From contig NZ_LR134477.1 in NCBI RefSeq assembly GCF_900637975.1, forward strand, positions 3,286,001 to 3,350,000: DNA of 64,000 nt, read 5' to 3'. The notes beneath the pieces were generated by a model. That model made no database searches and had not been told where the DNA came from. It worked only from the letters and a program-made list of their open reading frames with translations. Numbering within the stretch: position 1 is the stretch's first letter; each line of letters opens with the position of its first letter. Below, piece by piece: positions 44,031 through 53,796 of this stretch. The stretch is from Actinomyces viscosus. GTDB lineage: Bacteria; Actinomycetota; Actinomycetes; Actinomycetales; Actinomycetaceae. The translations under genes and the position numbers were made by a program.

Positions 44031-44684
44031 ATGGGCCGGAACACGGGTCGGGAGGCGGATCAGGACGAGGGGCAGGGCAGGGGCCAGCCGTCGGTCTTCG
44101 AGGTCCCGATGTCGCCGGCCGTGAGCACGACCGCGGACGCCACCATCGCGATCATCGCCGAGCAGGGCTTCGACCGGGTCAGTGTGCGCAGCGTCGCCGC
44201 GCGGCTCGGTGTCGCCCCGGGCACCGTCCAGTACCGGTCGCCGAGTCGACGCGCCCTGCTGACCGAGGCCCTCGTCCGCTCCGTCCAGCGTCAGGCCGAG
44301 CGCGTGGCCTCCCACCAGGTCGACCCCGCGAAGCCGGAGAGCCTGCTGAGGGCTCTCGCCGAGCTTCTGCCGATCGGGGCGGTGCAGCGCGAGGACGCCG
44401 CCGCCTGGGTCGCCTTCGGGGCTGCCGCCTCCACCAGGCCCTGGCTGGCGGCCCCCTACTGGGAGGCGCTTCAGATCATGCGGGCATGGACCGAGGACGT
44501 CCTGGACGGCGCCCGGCAGGCGGGTCTGGTGCGCGATGGCCTGTCGTCCGCCGAGGGGGCCCGCCTGGTGACGGCCCTCGTCAACGGGCTGACCCTCGAC
44601 CTGCTCAACGCCCCGCCGACGGAGCCGGACGAGGTGGTCGGGCACCTGCGCTCGGGGCTTGGCCTGATCCTGGACGGCCTATGA
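44031..44684 (+). CDS. TetR-family transcriptional regulator
   Basis: A 217-residue repressor. A polar tail (about 1-30) precedes the helix-turn-helix (about 35-80; ATIAIIAEQGFDRVSVRSVAARLGVAPGTVQYRSPSRRALL in parts) and an all-helical ligand domain (about 95-210) of TetR_C type. ATG 44031 is preferred over 44016 because GGAGGA lies 7 nt before it. Its divergent neighbour is the GAP-family protein, so it likely controls that gene and itself through the twin CGATCGTAC sites. It separates the lut operon from the lactate permease gene. Confidence 0.9.
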   Translation: MGRNTGREADQDEGQGRGQPSVFEVPMSPAVSTTADATIAIIAEQGFDRVSVRSVAARLGVAPGTVQYRSPSRRALLTEALVRSVQRQAERVASHQVDPAKPESLLRALAELLPIGAVQREDAAAWVAFGAAASTRPWLAAPYWEALQIMRAWTEDVLDGARQAGLVRDGLSSAEGARLVTALVNGLTLDLLNAPPTEPDEVVGHLRSGLGLILDGL

Positions 44685-44725
44685 GGCCCCTCGATGGTCC
44701 GCGACGACGTCGCAGCCCGTAGACG

Positions 44726-44767
44726 CGTCCGCACCCCCGGACCGTGGAGGATCCGGGGGTGCGGACG
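44726..44767. terminator. Bidirectional hairpin between tetR and lctP
   Basis: A perfect 16-bp inverted repeat (CGTCCGCACCCCCGGA / TCCGGGGGTGCGGACG, 10-nt loop), 42 bp after the tetR stop and 80 bp after the convergent lctP stop. There is no T run on either side. Confidence 0.7.
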
Positions 44768-44846
44768 TGCAGGAAGCCGCAGCCGGGCCGGCCGGGGCGT
44801 GCAGGAACTGACGGCGTTCGGCGTCGTCGGCCCCCGCACGGCCGGC

Positions 44847-46556
44847 TCAGATACCGAGCCCCAGCTGCGAGGCCAGGAGCACGAGCGCCCCCAGCACCAC
44901 CAGCAGCCCGATGGAGTAGGGGGCCGCCTTCCTGAGGATCTCGGCGTCCGTGCCGGGGGCGTCGACGGCGGTCGAGGCGATCGCCAGGTTCTGCGGGGAG
45001 ACGATCTTGCCCAGCCCGCCGCCGATCGTGTTGGCGGCCAGCAGGATCCTCGGGTCCAGCCCGGCGCCCTGGGCGGCGGTGGCCTGGAGGTTGGCGAACA
45101 GGGCGCCCGCGCTCGTCGCCGAGCCGGCTACGGCGGTGCCCACCCAGCCCAGTACCGGGGACAGGAAGGCGTAGGCCGCACCCGTGGCGGCCAGGGCCGC
45201 ACCGATCGCGGAGGTCTGCCCGGAGAAGTTCATGACGTAGGCCAGGGCCATGACGGCCGCGATCGTCAGGATCGCCATGCGCAGCGTGTAGCAGGTGGTC
45301 GCCAGCGTCTTGAAGCCCTTGCCCACGCTCATCTCGAACTTGCCGGGCACGGAGCGCGCCGCGTAGACGAGGGTAACGATGATGGCGGTCAGGAAGATCC
45401 AGGTGCCCGGGTTGGACAGGGTCTGGAGCGTGTAGACGGCGCTCTTGGCGGGCTTGCCGTCAGCGGTCAGCAGCTGGCCGTAGACGCCGGGCCACTGCAC
45501 CTGCAGGTCGGTGGCCTTGAAGACCTTGTCGAGGTTGACGCCCAGGGTCCACAGCTTGGTCGCCGCGATGATGACGACCACCAGGATGTAGGGCAGCAGG
45601 GCCAGCAGGACGCGCTCGCGGTCGGGGGCGTCGTCGGCGGCCACGTGGGAGCGGAACTCCTCGGGCGTCTTGGGCGTCCACACCAGCAGGAAGATGTAGG
45701 AGGCCGCCAGCCCCAGCAGGGAGGCCAGCACCGCGGTGAGCTCGTAGGAGATCGAGGGGGTGAAGAAGTGGCCGACGCCGGTGGCCAGCCCCGCCACGAT
45801 CGCCAGCGGCCACAGCTGCCTCACGCCACGCAGCCCATCGAGGATGAACAGCAGGATGAGTGGGATGAAGGCGCAGAACACCCAGGTCAGGTGACCCATG
45901 GCGGTGGCGACCGTCACCGGGTCCTCGCCGCCGAGCTTGCCGGCGGTGGTGGTGGGGATGGCCATGGCACCGAAGCCCACGTTGATGGCGTTGCCGACCA
46001 TGACGACGACGGCCGCCTTGATCTTGGGCAGGCCCAGGGTCGCCACCATGGCGGCGGCGATCGCCACCGGGGCGCCGAAGCCGGCCAGCCCCTCCAGGAG
46101 CCCGCAGAAGGAGAAGGCCACGATGAGGGCCTGGGCGCGCATGTCGCCCTTGCCGATCGCGTTGAACACGGCCCGCAGGTCCGCGGACCTGCCCGAGACG
46201 TCGGTGAGGTTGTAGAGCCACACGGCCGCGATGATGATGTAGACGATCGGGACGAGTCCCATGGCCATGCCCTGGGTGGCGCTCATGACCGTCATCCCCA
46301 CCGGCATGTGGAACAGGGCCACGGCGGTGACGGCCGCAACCGCCAGGGAGATGATCGCGCACCAGTGGGTGGCCACCTTGAACACGCCCATGAGGACGAA
46401 GAACACCACCAGCGGCAGCAGGCCCACCGCGGCGGTGAGGTAGACGTTGCCGCCCACGGCGGTGGTCGACGGCGTGAAGGCGGCGGGCAGGCCCGCCAGG
46501 GCGGGGGCGAGCGGCGCCGGGTGCGCCGACAGGGCTGACAGGACGGCTGGCGTCAT
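44847..46556 (-). CDS. lctP: L-lactate permease, LctP family
   Basis: A 569-residue proton-lactate symporter with about 13-14 helices. Typical segments are FSFCGLLEGLAGFGAPVAIAAAM (in parts), VGNAINVGFGAMAIPTTT, LSPVLGWVGTAVAGSATSAGALFANLQ (in parts) and AANTIGGGLGKIVSPQNLAIA. It brings lactate in for LldD and LutABC. The ATG at 46556 has GGAG about 8 nt upstream. It lies downstream of the GAP/TetR pair and has its own promoter region of about 280 bp. Confidence 0.96.
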   Translation of the reverse strand: MTPAVLSALSAHPAPLAPALAGLPAAFTPSTTAVGGNVYLTAAVGLLPLVVFFVLMGVFKVATHWCAIISLAVAAVTAVALFHMPVGMTVMSATQGMAMGLVPIVYIIIAAVWLYNLTDVSGRSADLRAVFNAIGKGDMRAQALIVAFSFCGLLEGLAGFGAPVAIAAAMVATLGLPKIKAAVVVMVGNAINVGFGAMAIPTTTAGKLGGEDPVTVATAMGHLTWVFCAFIPLILLFILDGLRGVRQLWPLAIVAGLATGVGHFFTPSISYELTAVLASLLGLAASYIFLLVWTPKTPEEFRSHVAADDAPDRERVLLALLPYILVVVIIAATKLWTLGVNLDKVFKATDLQVQWPGVYGQLLTADGKPAKSAVYTLQTLSNPGTWIFLTAIIVTLVYAARSVPGKFEMSVGKGFKTLATTCYTLRMAILTIAAVMALAYVMNFSGQTSAIGAALAATGAAYAFLSPVLGWVGTAVAGSATSAGALFANLQATAAQGAGLDPRILLAANTIGGGLGKIVSPQNLAIASTAVDAPGTDAEILRKAAPYSIGLLVVLGALVLLASQLGLGI

Positions 46557-46835
46557 GGCTACTCCACTGTGAGTGCTGATGAAAGTCGGCCAGGTCGCGG
46601 ACGGGGCCGGGCTGGCAGCCGCGGTGCTGCTTCCTGGATGCTCTTCCTGGGTACTAAGGCCTAACGATCATGCCACGGAGAAGGTGTCTCGTGCACCATG
46701 TGCGTCGGTAGATTCCTGCTTTCGCGCAGAATCGTGCGTCAAAGTGACGGGTCGTCTCGCTGGGGGCAACAGGCCCCGACGGTCCAGGGCCCGGTATTGC
46801 GGGCCCATGTGTGCACTAAAAACGGGGAAGGACCT
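46557..46835. promoter_or_regulatory. lctP upstream region
   Basis: 279 bp before the repeat element; it must contain the lctP promoter. A TAAGGCCTAAC motif at about 46654-46664 is faintly like an iron box (11 of 19) but too weak to call. No gene is seen. Confidence 0.35.
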
Positions 46836-46951
46836 GGACCCTGTTGCGAACGCACGCTGAGGCGTCCGCGTGTTCGTAGGGTAGGTCGCGCGGTCGTGCC
46901 CTTTACCCCTCGAACGCGCGACCTAAGGTACGACCGCGACGGGTCGTGCCC
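46836..46951. repeat. Dispersed repeat family B, copy 2
   Basis: This copy begins GGACCCTGTTGCGAACGCAC and continues with CGTTCG-type arms around TAGGGTAGGTCGCGCGGTCGT and ACCTAAGGTACGACCGCGACGGGT. Over about 110 bp it matches the reverse strand of copy 3, including one TGTTGCGAA end, but the other end is lost. It lies directly after the metal ATPase stop. Confidence 0.7.
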
Positions 46952-46967
46952 CCGACCGCCCCGGGGC

Positions 46968-49052
46968 TCAGCGCCGACGGCCAGGGCGGGGCACGAGGCG
47001 GGCCGAGTTGAGGATGAAGGCGGACTCGGAGACGACGTGCACGAGGGCTGCGGCCACGGGCCCCAGCACCCCCAGACCGGCGGCGATCATGCCCGCGACG
47101 TCGACCACCACCGTGCCCACGAAGTTCACCATGATGATGCCGCGGGCCCGGCGGGCCACCCGCACGGTCTCGACCAGGTCGGCCGGGTCGGATCCCACGA
47201 GCACCACGTCCCCGGCCTCCCGGGCTACGTCCGTGCCGGTGCCCATGGCGATACCGACGTCGGCCGCGCTCAGGGCCGGGGCGTCGTTGACGCCATCGCC
47301 CACCATCGCCACGCACTTGCCCGCCTGGCGCAGTGAACGGACGACCTCCTCCTTGTCGGTGGGCAGGAGCCCGGCACGCACCTGGTCCTCGGCCAGGCCG
47401 AGCGCGCGGGCCACGCGGCTCGCGGAGGCGGCCGAGTCGCCGGTGAGCATGAGGACCTCCAGCCCCATCTCACCCAGGTCGCGCACGGCGGTGGCCGCCC
47501 CCTGGCGCAGCCGGTCGGCCACAGTGATGGTGCCCAGGAGCCGATCGTCCGCCCTGACCTCCACCACGGAGGTGGCCGACGGCGCCTCCGGGTCAGAGGC
47601 GTCAGAGGTGCCGGGGCCGATGGTGGCACTGGCGTCGGGCGTGGGGGCCTCCTGGCCTGGCCGGCGCGTCTGATCCTGCCGGCGCCCCACGGTGATCCGC
47701 CGTCCGTCGACAAGGGCGCTCACCCCGGCGCCGGGGGAGTAGGCGACGTCGTTGGGCACCGGCACCGTCAGGTCGCGCACGGCGGCCTCGGTGCGGATGG
47801 CCCGGCCGATCGGGTGCTCGGAGTTCCACTCCGCCGCGGCCGCCAGGGCCAGGATCTCGACCTCGCCCGCGGGCGGGCCCTCGGCAGGCCCCTCACCGGA
47901 GCTCTCACCGGGCTCCTCCGCGGGTCCCGCGGCACTGACGGACACGACCCGGGGCGCACCTACGGTGAGGGTCCCGGTCTTGTCCAGCACCACCGTGTCC
48001 ACCGCGGAGAGCTGCTCCAGGTGGGTGCCGTCCTTGACGAAGGCCCCACAGCGGGCGGCACGGGCGATCGCCGCGAGAACCGCCAGGGGCGTTCCCGCGG
48101 CCACCCCGCAGGCGCCGGCCACGATGATGACCGAGATCGTGGCGCGCACGTCCCGGGTGGCCAGGAAGGTGACGAGGGCCGCCGTCAGCGCCAGGTAGAC
48201 GATCCGGGCCGCCAGCCGGTCTGCCAGGCGCTGGACCGGCGCGCGTGAGGACTGGGCGTGGCGCACCGCCGCCACGATGCGCCCGTAGGAGGAGTCCTCG
48301 CCGACCCGCTCGACCTCAAGCTCCAGGGCGCCGCGCGTAATCGACCCGGCCGGCACCCGGTCGCCGGGCCCGACCTGGACGGGCAGGGACTCCCCGGTGA
48401 TCCGGGACTGGTCGACATCGGCCCGGCCGGCGCGCACCAGGCCGTCAACGGGCACCCGGCCCCCGGGGCTCAGGGCGATGACCTGCCCCGGGCGCACCTC
48501 GTCCAGAGGCGCCTCGGTGGTCTCGGCGGTCTCCGGGTCGGTCACCACCCGTGCGGTCTGCGGCAGGAAGGACATGAGGTCCGTCAGAGCGTCACGACCC
48601 CGGTCCATCGACAGGTCCTCCAGGACCTCCGCGCACAGAGCGAAGACGGTCACGGCCAGCGCCGTCACCCACTCACCGATCGCCGCGGCCGCCACGATGG
48701 CCAGCAGCATCGACAGCTCCATGCTCATGCGCCGCTCGCGCAGGTCCCCGACCGCCTCGACGAGGATCGGCCAGCAGCCCACCACCAGGGCCACCACCCC
48801 GACGCTGCCCACCGCCCAGCCGGAGGCGCCGGCCGCGCTCGCGGCCCAGGCGCCCAGGGCCGCCAGCCCCACCACCGCGATGCGCGCGATGTCGGCCCGC
48901 TCGATCCGGTCGATGATCCGCTCGCCCGAGCCGGCTCCGCCGGGACCCCCGGGGCCCGAGGGGTCGTCGGACTCGTCAACGGGCAGCGCCGGCGTCGAGG
49001 CGGAGGGGGGCTGCGTGGTCGGGTAAGGGTGGGAGGGCGGATGAGCCGTCAT
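46968..49052 (-). CDS. Heavy-metal-type P1B ATPase with atypical metal motif
   Basis: A 694-residue ion pump without an N-terminal HMA domain. A disordered Pro/Ser tail (about 1-45) precedes paired helices, the actuator TGESLPV, the phosphorylation site DKTGTLTVG near residue 355, nucleotide domain SEHPIGRAI and the hinge MVGDGVNDAPALSAADVGIAMG. The sixth-helix metal motif, usually CPC or SPC, reads AGACGVAAGTPLAV (about 313-326), so the metal is uncertain. Low-complexity inserts occur near 370-390 and 455-485. ATG 49052 has GAGGAG 7 nt upstream. It is a single-gene unit. Confidence 0.9.
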   Translation of the reverse strand: MTAHPPSHPYPTTQPPSASTPALPVDESDDPSGPGGPGGAGSGERIIDRIERADIARIAVVGLAALGAWAASAAGASGWAVGSVGVVALVVGCWPILVEAVGDLRERRMSMELSMLLAIVAAAAIGEWVTALAVTVFALCAEVLEDLSMDRGRDALTDLMSFLPQTARVVTDPETAETTEAPLDEVRPGQVIALSPGGRVPVDGLVRAGRADVDQSRITGESLPVQVGPGDRVPAGSITRGALELEVERVGEDSSYGRIVAAVRHAQSSRAPVQRLADRLAARIVYLALTAALVTFLATRDVRATISVIIVAGACGVAAGTPLAVLAAIARAARCGAFVKDGTHLEQLSAVDTVVLDKTGTLTVGAPRVVSVSAAGPAEEPGESSGEGPAEGPPAGEVEILALAAAAEWNSEHPIGRAIRTEAAVRDLTVPVPNDVAYSPGAGVSALVDGRRITVGRRQDQTRRPGQEAPTPDASATIGPGTSDASDPEAPSATSVVEVRADDRLLGTITVADRLRQGAATAVRDLGEMGLEVLMLTGDSAASASRVARALGLAEDQVRAGLLPTDKEEVVRSLRQAGKCVAMVGDGVNDAPALSAADVGIAMGTGTDVAREAGDVVLVGSDPADLVETVRVARRARGIIMVNFVGTVVVDVAGMIAAGLGVLGPVAAALVHVVSESAFILNSARLVPRPGRRR

Positions 49053-49444
49053 AGGGGACTCCTCGCAACGGGAACGGGACGGGCCCCGCAGCTCAGGCGG
49101 GTCCACCCAGGAATCTACCGATCATTCAAGGGGCTCGGCAGTGTATGTCAGGACTAGGTGGGGACCCGGGAACCCTCGCCGTGTCACGATTGGCGACTTT
49201 TCATCCCGTTCTCATCCCGGTTCTGAGGGTCACTCCCAGACGGAAATGCGCTGACCTGCGTAGATGTGTGAGAGGTCTTGGCGAGGTGGGCGGGCGCGCG
49301 GGGTAAAAGTCGCCGTCTGTGACAGATCGGCGGGGGAAAGGCCGAACCCCAGCCGCCCGGGACGTGGTAAGGCGCGAAACGGCGCCGCCGGCGGACCCGT
49401 GGGGAGACGGGATCCGCCGGCGGCGGGGTGCTGCGGGACGGCTG
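49053..49444. terminator. Gap with glpK terminator hairpin and ATPase promoter
   Basis: A near-perfect 18-bp stem with one bulge at 49382-49424 (CGCCGCCGGCGGA-CCCGT / ACGGG-A-TCCGCCGGCGGCG) starts 21 bp beyond the glpK stop and should end the glp transcript. Nearer the ATPase, TTCTCATCCCG is repeated (about 49196-49218). No gene is supported. Confidence 0.6.
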
Positions 49445-50992
49445 CTACTCGACGACGTCCTCGTCGACCCAGTCCAGGGTGCGCTGAACGGCCTTGTTCC
49501 AGTTGCGGAAGAGCCGCTCGCGCTCGGCCTCCTCCATGGCCGGCTCCCAGCGCTTGTCCTCGGCCCAGTTGTCGATGACGTCCTGGGTGCCCGACCAGAA
49601 GCCCACCGCGATGCCGGAGGCGTAGGCCGCCCCCAGCGCCGTGGTCTCGGCGACCTTCGGGCGCACAACGGGCACGCCCACCTGGTCGGCCTGGAACTGC
49701 ATGAGCAGCTCGTCGCGGGTCATGCCGCCGTCGACCTTGAGCTCGGTCAGGGCCTGCCCGGAATCAGCGTTCATGGCCTCGAGGACCTCGCGGGTCTGGA
49801 AGGCGGTCGACTCCTCCACGGCCCGAGCGATGTGCGCCTTGTTGACGTAGCGGGTCAGACCCACCAGTGCGCCGCGGGCGTCGGGGCGCCAGTGTGGTGC
49901 GAACAGCCCGGAGAAGGCCGGCACGAAGTAGGCCCCGCCGTTGTCCTTGACGCTGGCGGCCAGCGCCTCGATGTCCTTGGAGTCGCTGATGATGCCCAGG
50001 TTGTCGCGCAGCCACTGCACCAGTGAGCCGGCCACGGCGATCGAGCCCTCCAGGGCGTAGACGGCCGGCTCGTCCCCGATCTGGTAGCACACGGTGGTCA
50101 GCAGGCCGTTCTCGCTGCGCACCGGGGTGGTGCCGGTGTTCATGAGCATGAAGCAGCCGGTGCCGTAGGTGTTCTTGGCCTGGCCCTTCTCGAAGCAGGC
50201 CTGGCCGAAGGTGGCCGCCTGCTGGTCTCCCAGGATCCCGCTGATGGGGGTGTCCACCAGCAGGCCGTTCTTGCGGCCGTGGCCGAACACGCCCGAGGAG
50301 GGGCGGATCTCGGGGAGCATCGACATGGGGATGCCCATGTCGGCGCAGATCTCCGGGTTCCAGTCCAGGGTGTCGATGTTCATGAGCATCGTGCGCGAGG
50401 CGTTGGTGACGTCGGTGGCGTGCACGCCGCCGTTGACGCCGCCGGTGAGGTTCCACAGGGTCCAGGTGTCCATGGTGCCCATGAGGAGGTCGCCGGCCTC
50501 GGCGCGCTCGCGGGCGCCCTCGACGTTCTCCAGGACCCAGGTGACCTTGGGGCCGGCGAAGTAGGTGGCCAGGCCCAGGCCCACGCGGTCCTTGTACTTG
50601 TCCGGCCCCTCGTCTCCGGCCAGGCGGTCGCAGATCTTCTGGGTGCGGGTGTCCTGCCAGACGATGACGTTGTAGACGGGCTCGCCGGTGTTCTTGTCCC
50701 ACACGACGGCGCTCTCGCGCTGGTTGGTGATGCCCACCGAGGCGATCTCGTGGCGGTTGACCTGCGCCTTGGCGAGCACCCCGCCGACGACGGAGCGGAT
50801 GTTGTCCCAGATCTCGACGGCGTTGTGCTCGACCCAGCCGGCGCGCGGGAAGATCTGCTCGTGCTCCTTCTGGTCGACGGCGACGATCTCGCCGTCGTGG
50901 TTGAACAGGATGGCGCGTGAGGAGGTCGTTCCCTGGTCGATGGCCAGGACGTACTTCTTCTCGGGGCTGTCAGCTGTGCTGTTGGGGCTCAA
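49445..50992 (-). CDS. glpK: Glycerol kinase
   Basis: GlpK phosphorylates glycerol to glycerol-3-phosphate. The 515-residue FGGY kinase shows the ATPase start [61 protein letters not shown] and [16 protein letters not shown]. The start is TTG at 50992, with AAAGGA 8 nt upstream and no in-frame ATG before the catalytic domain. It is the last gene of a minus-strand cluster after glpF (94-bp gap). Confidence 0.97.
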   Translation of the reverse strand: MSPNSTADSPEKKYVLAIDQGTTSSRAILFNHDGEIVAVDQKEHEQIFPRAGWVEHNAVEIWDNIRSVVGGVLAKAQVNRHEIASVGITNQRESAVVWDKNTGEPVYNVIVWQDTRTQKICDRLAGDEGPDKYKDRVGLGLATYFAGPKVTWVLENVEGARERAEAGDLLMGTMDTWTLWNLTGGVNGGVHATDVTNASRTMLMNIDTLDWNPEICADMGIPMSMLPEIRPSSGVFGHGRKNGLLVDTPISGILGDQQAATFGQACFEKGQAKNTYGTGCFMLMNTGTTPVRSENGLLTTVCYQIGDEPAVYALEGSIAVAGSLVQWLRDNLGIISDSKDIEALAASVKDNGGAYFVPAFSGLFAPHWRPDARGALVGLTRYVNKAHIARAVEESTAFQTREVLEAMNADSGQALTELKVDGGMTRDELLMQFQADQVGVPVVRPKVAETTALGAAYASGIAVGFWSGTQDVIDNWAEDKRWEPAMEEAERERLFRNWNKAVQRTLDWVDEDVVE

Positions 50993-51086
50993 GGAATTGT
51001 CCTTTCACTGCGTTGTGAGGGGGCTGTGGTGAGGGCTGCGGTGCGGCGAGGCCCGCCGGCCGCAGCGATACGGTGCTGGGCCGGGC

Positions 51087-51827
51087 TCAGAACAGGCCGG
51101 CGATGTGCGGGACGATGAGGCCGGCCGCGACGGCGCCGATGATCGGGCCGACGATCGGGACCCAGGAGTAGGCCCAGTCCGAGCCGCCCTTGCCCGGGAT
51201 GGGCAGGAGGGCGTGGGTGATGCGCGGGCCCAGGTCACGGGCGGGGTTGATGGCGTATCCGGTGGGGCCGCCCAGGCTCAGGCCGATGACGACGATGACC
51301 AGGGCGACGGCCAGCGGGCCGAGCTCGGTGGGGGTCTTGCCCGAGGCGATGATCCAGGCCAGCAGGACGAAGGTGCCCACGGCCTCGGTGACGACGTTCC
51401 AGCCGTAGGAGCGCACGGCCGGGCCGGTGGCGAACACGCCCAGCTTGGCGGCGGCGTCGGCCTTCTCGTCGAACTGCTTCTTGTAGGCCAGCCACACGGC
51501 GGCGGCGCCCGCCATGGCGCCCACCATCTGGGCGGCGAAGTAGACGACGATGTTGGTGGCCGAGGCGGGGATCCCCTCGGCCAGGTCCCGTCCGGCGACC
51601 GCCAGGCCGATGGTGACGGCCGGGTTGAGGTGCGCGCCGGTCTTGTAGGCGGCGTAGACGCCCACGAAGACCGCCAGCCCCCACGCCATGGTGACGACGA
51701 TCCAGCCGCCGTCCTTGGCCTTGGAGGTGGGCAGCGCGACACCGGCGACGACGCCGCAGCCCAGGAGGATGAGGAGGAAGGTCCCAAACGCCTCCGAGGC
51801 GAATATCTGGGGCAGGGTCGCAGACAT
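51087..51827 (-). CDS. glpF: Glycerol uptake facilitator (aquaglyceroporin)
   Basis: A 246-residue MIP-family channel with six helices and the two pore NPA motifs, HLNPAVTIG (about 67-75) and INPARDLGPR (about 190-199). The Asp after the second NPAR is the mark of glycerol-conducting rather than water-only channels. ATG 51827 follows AAAGAGAG; the frame extends upstream but without a channel-like sequence. It provides glycerol to GlpK, encoded next. Confidence 0.96.
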   Translation of the reverse strand: MSATLPQIFASEAFGTFLLILLGCGVVAGVALPTSKAKDGGWIVVTMAWGLAVFVGVYAAYKTGAHLNPAVTIGLAVAGRDLAEGIPASATNIVVYFAAQMVGAMAGAAAVWLAYKKQFDEKADAAAKLGVFATGPAVRSYGWNVVTEAVGTFVLLAWIIASGKTPTELGPLAVALVIVVIGLSLGGPTGYAINPARDLGPRITHALLPIPGKGGSDWAYSWVPIVGPIIGAVAAGLIVPHIAGLF

Positions 51828-51996
51828 GTGCGGCTCTCTTTCTGCACGACGTTGTGCGGGTTCGGACGGCACCGGCGTGGTCCGGTTTCTCGATGGGTGA
51901 TGGGTTGGCGTGCTGCCCGCCACCGCCGGGAACAGCGGGTCGCACGGGGTCATCCGGCCGAGCGGCACCGGCTCGGTCCGCTCGGCCGGCAGGAGC

Positions 51997-53796
51997 CTAG
52001 ATCGGTTCGGTGATGTGTGCCACCGCGGCGTCGTCGGTCAGCTCGGCCTCGGCCGCGGCGATCTGGGCCACGCGCTGGGCGTAGGCCTCCTTCTGGGCGG
52101 CGACGTCCTCCTTCGACCAGCCCAGCAGGGGCGCCATGATCTCAAGGATCTCGTCGGCGGCCGCCAGCCCCCGGTCGCGGCGGGACAGGTCCAGGCGCAC
52201 CCGGCGCAGCAGGACGTCGTCGAGGCTCTCGGCGCCCTCGTGGGTGACGGCCCAGGCGACCTCGGCGCGCAGGTAGGTGGGGGCCTCCTCCAGCGGCTCG
52301 CCCAGGCGCGAGTCTGCGTCGGCCTCATCGATGGAGGCCAGCAGGGCCGGGGTCTCGTCGCCGTAGCGGTCCAGCAGGTGGGTGACCCGCTCCAGGGTCC
52401 AGCCGCGCTCGCCGGCGATCCGCCCGGCCCGCTTGGCCAGGGCGTGGTAGCCGGCCGCACCCACCAGCGGCAGCTCCTGGGTGACGCAGGGGTGGGCGTG
52501 GGCGAGGGCCTCGCCCAGGGCGTGGTCAACGGCGTCGGAGGCCATGACCCGGTAGGTGGTCAGCTTGCCGCCGGCGATGGCGGTCAGGCCCGGGGCGACC
52601 CGGGTGACCGTGTGCTCGCGGGAGACCTTCGTGGAGGCGGCCTCCGCGCCCGGCTTGAGCTTGGGCTGGAGCAGGGGCCGCAGGCCCGCGTAGACGCCGA
52701 TGATGTCCTCGCGCGTGATGGGCCGGGACAGGACGGAGTTGGCGTGCTCGAGGATGTAGTCGACGTCGGCGGCGGTGGCCACGGGCTTGGAGACGTCCAG
52801 GTCCCAGGGGGTGTCGGTGGTGCCGATGACCCAGTACTCGGGCCAGGGGATGATGAACAGGACAGACTTCTCGGTGCGCAGGAACACCCCGGTCTCGGCG
52901 TCGATGGCCTCCTTGGGGACCACGATGTGGATGCCCTTGGAGGCCAGGACCTTCAGGCCCCCGGCGTCGGTGGCCAGGTCCTGGACGTCCTCGGTCCACA
53001 CGCCGGCGGCGTTGATGGTGCGCTTGGCGCGGATCTCGTGGGTCTCGCCGGTGGCCAGGTCGGTGACGCGGGCGCCGTGGACGTGGCCGCGCTCGTCGGT
53101 GATGAAGCCGGTGACCTTGGTGCGGTTGGCGGCCAGCGCCCCTAGGCCGACGGCGGTGCGCACCAGGTCGATGACCAGGCGGGCGTCGTCGACGCGGGCG
53201 TCGAAGAAGCGGATGGAGCCGGCCAGCCCGCTGGTGTCCAGCGAGGGGGCCAGGGCCGAGGTGCCCTTGCGGCCCAGGTGGCGCTGGATCGGCACGGTCT
53301 TGTGGCCGCGGGCGCCGGCCAGGGCCAGGGCGTCGTACATGCCCACGCCGACCGCCGAGTAGGAGCGCTCGTAGTGGTGCTTGAGCGGCCACAGGAAGGG
53401 CTGGGCCTTGACCAGGTGCGGCGCGGTGGTGGTCAGCAGGCGGCCGCGCTCGGTGAGGGCCTCGTGCACGAGGGCGAAGTTGAGCTGGTAGAGGTAGCGC
53501 AGGCCGCCGTGGACGAGCTTGGAGGACCACGAGGACGTGCCCGAGGCCCAGTCGCCCATCTCCACGATGCCGGTGCGCAGGCCGCGGGCGGCCGCGTCCA
53601 GGGCGATGCCGGCGCCGGTGACGCCACCGCCGACGACGAGGACGTCCAGGCCCTCGGAGGAGGACATCTCCTCCAGGGCGCGCTCGCGCTGGGCTGCGTT
53701 GAGGGCGGTGTCGTGCGTGGGGACGGGGTAGGAGGGGCCGGCTGCGGAGCTGCGGGCGGAGGGCTTCTTCGAGGAGGGGGTGCGGGTGGAGGTCAT
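51997..53796 (-). CDS. glpD: Glycerol-3-phosphate dehydrogenase, FAD-dependent
   Basis: A 599-residue membrane-associated flavoprotein that oxidises glycerol-3-phosphate to dihydroxyacetone phosphate with quinone as acceptor. After a Ser/Pro tail (about 1-30) comes the FAD dinucleotide fold VLVVGGGVTGAGIALDAAARG. SSWSSKLVHGGLRYLYQLNFALVHEAL (in parts), FIIPWPEYWVIGTTDTPWD and TAIAGGKLTTYR follow. The C-terminal DAO_C domain is complete. It is the first gene of the glp cluster and is divergent from a SorC-type regulator. Confidence 0.96.
   Translation of the reverse strand: MTSTRTPSSKKPSARSSAAGPSYPVPTHDTALNAAQRERALEEMSSSEGLDVLVVGGGVTGAGIALDAAARGLRTGIVEMGDWASGTSSWSSKLVHGGLRYLYQLNFALVHEALTERGRLLTTTAPHLVKAQPFLWPLKHHYERSYSAVGVGMYDALALAGARGHKTVPIQRHLGRKGTSALAPSLDTSGLAGSIRFFDARVDDARLVIDLVRTAVGLGALAANRTKVTGFITDERGHVHGARVTDLATGETHEIRAKRTINAAGVWTEDVQDLATDAGGLKVLASKGIHIVVPKEAIDAETGVFLRTEKSVLFIIPWPEYWVIGTTDTPWDLDVSKPVATAADVDYILEHANSVLSRPITREDIIGVYAGLRPLLQPKLKPGAEAASTKVSREHTVTRVAPGLTAIAGGKLTTYRVMASDAVDHALGEALAHAHPCVTQELPLVGAAGYHALAKRAGRIAGERGWTLERVTHLLDRYGDETPALLASIDEADADSRLGEPLEEAPTYLRAEVAWAVTHEGAESLDDVLLRRVRLDLSRRDRGLAAADEILEIMAPLLGWSKEDVAAQKEAYAQRVAQIAAAEAELTDDAAVAHITEPI

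Noticed and set aside
43140..44645. 501-codon frame containing the GAP gene
   Set aside because: The first 270 codons are the reverse strand of tetR; the ATG at 43826 with GGGAGGT is the true start.
46648..46668. Iron box before lctP
   Set aside because: Best alignment to the IdeR consensus is 11 of 19, no better than chance in this setting.
49201..49668. 155-codon open frame over the end of glpK
   Set aside because: It lies in another frame of glpK and its terminator; Arg/Pro/Ser-rich and without start signals.
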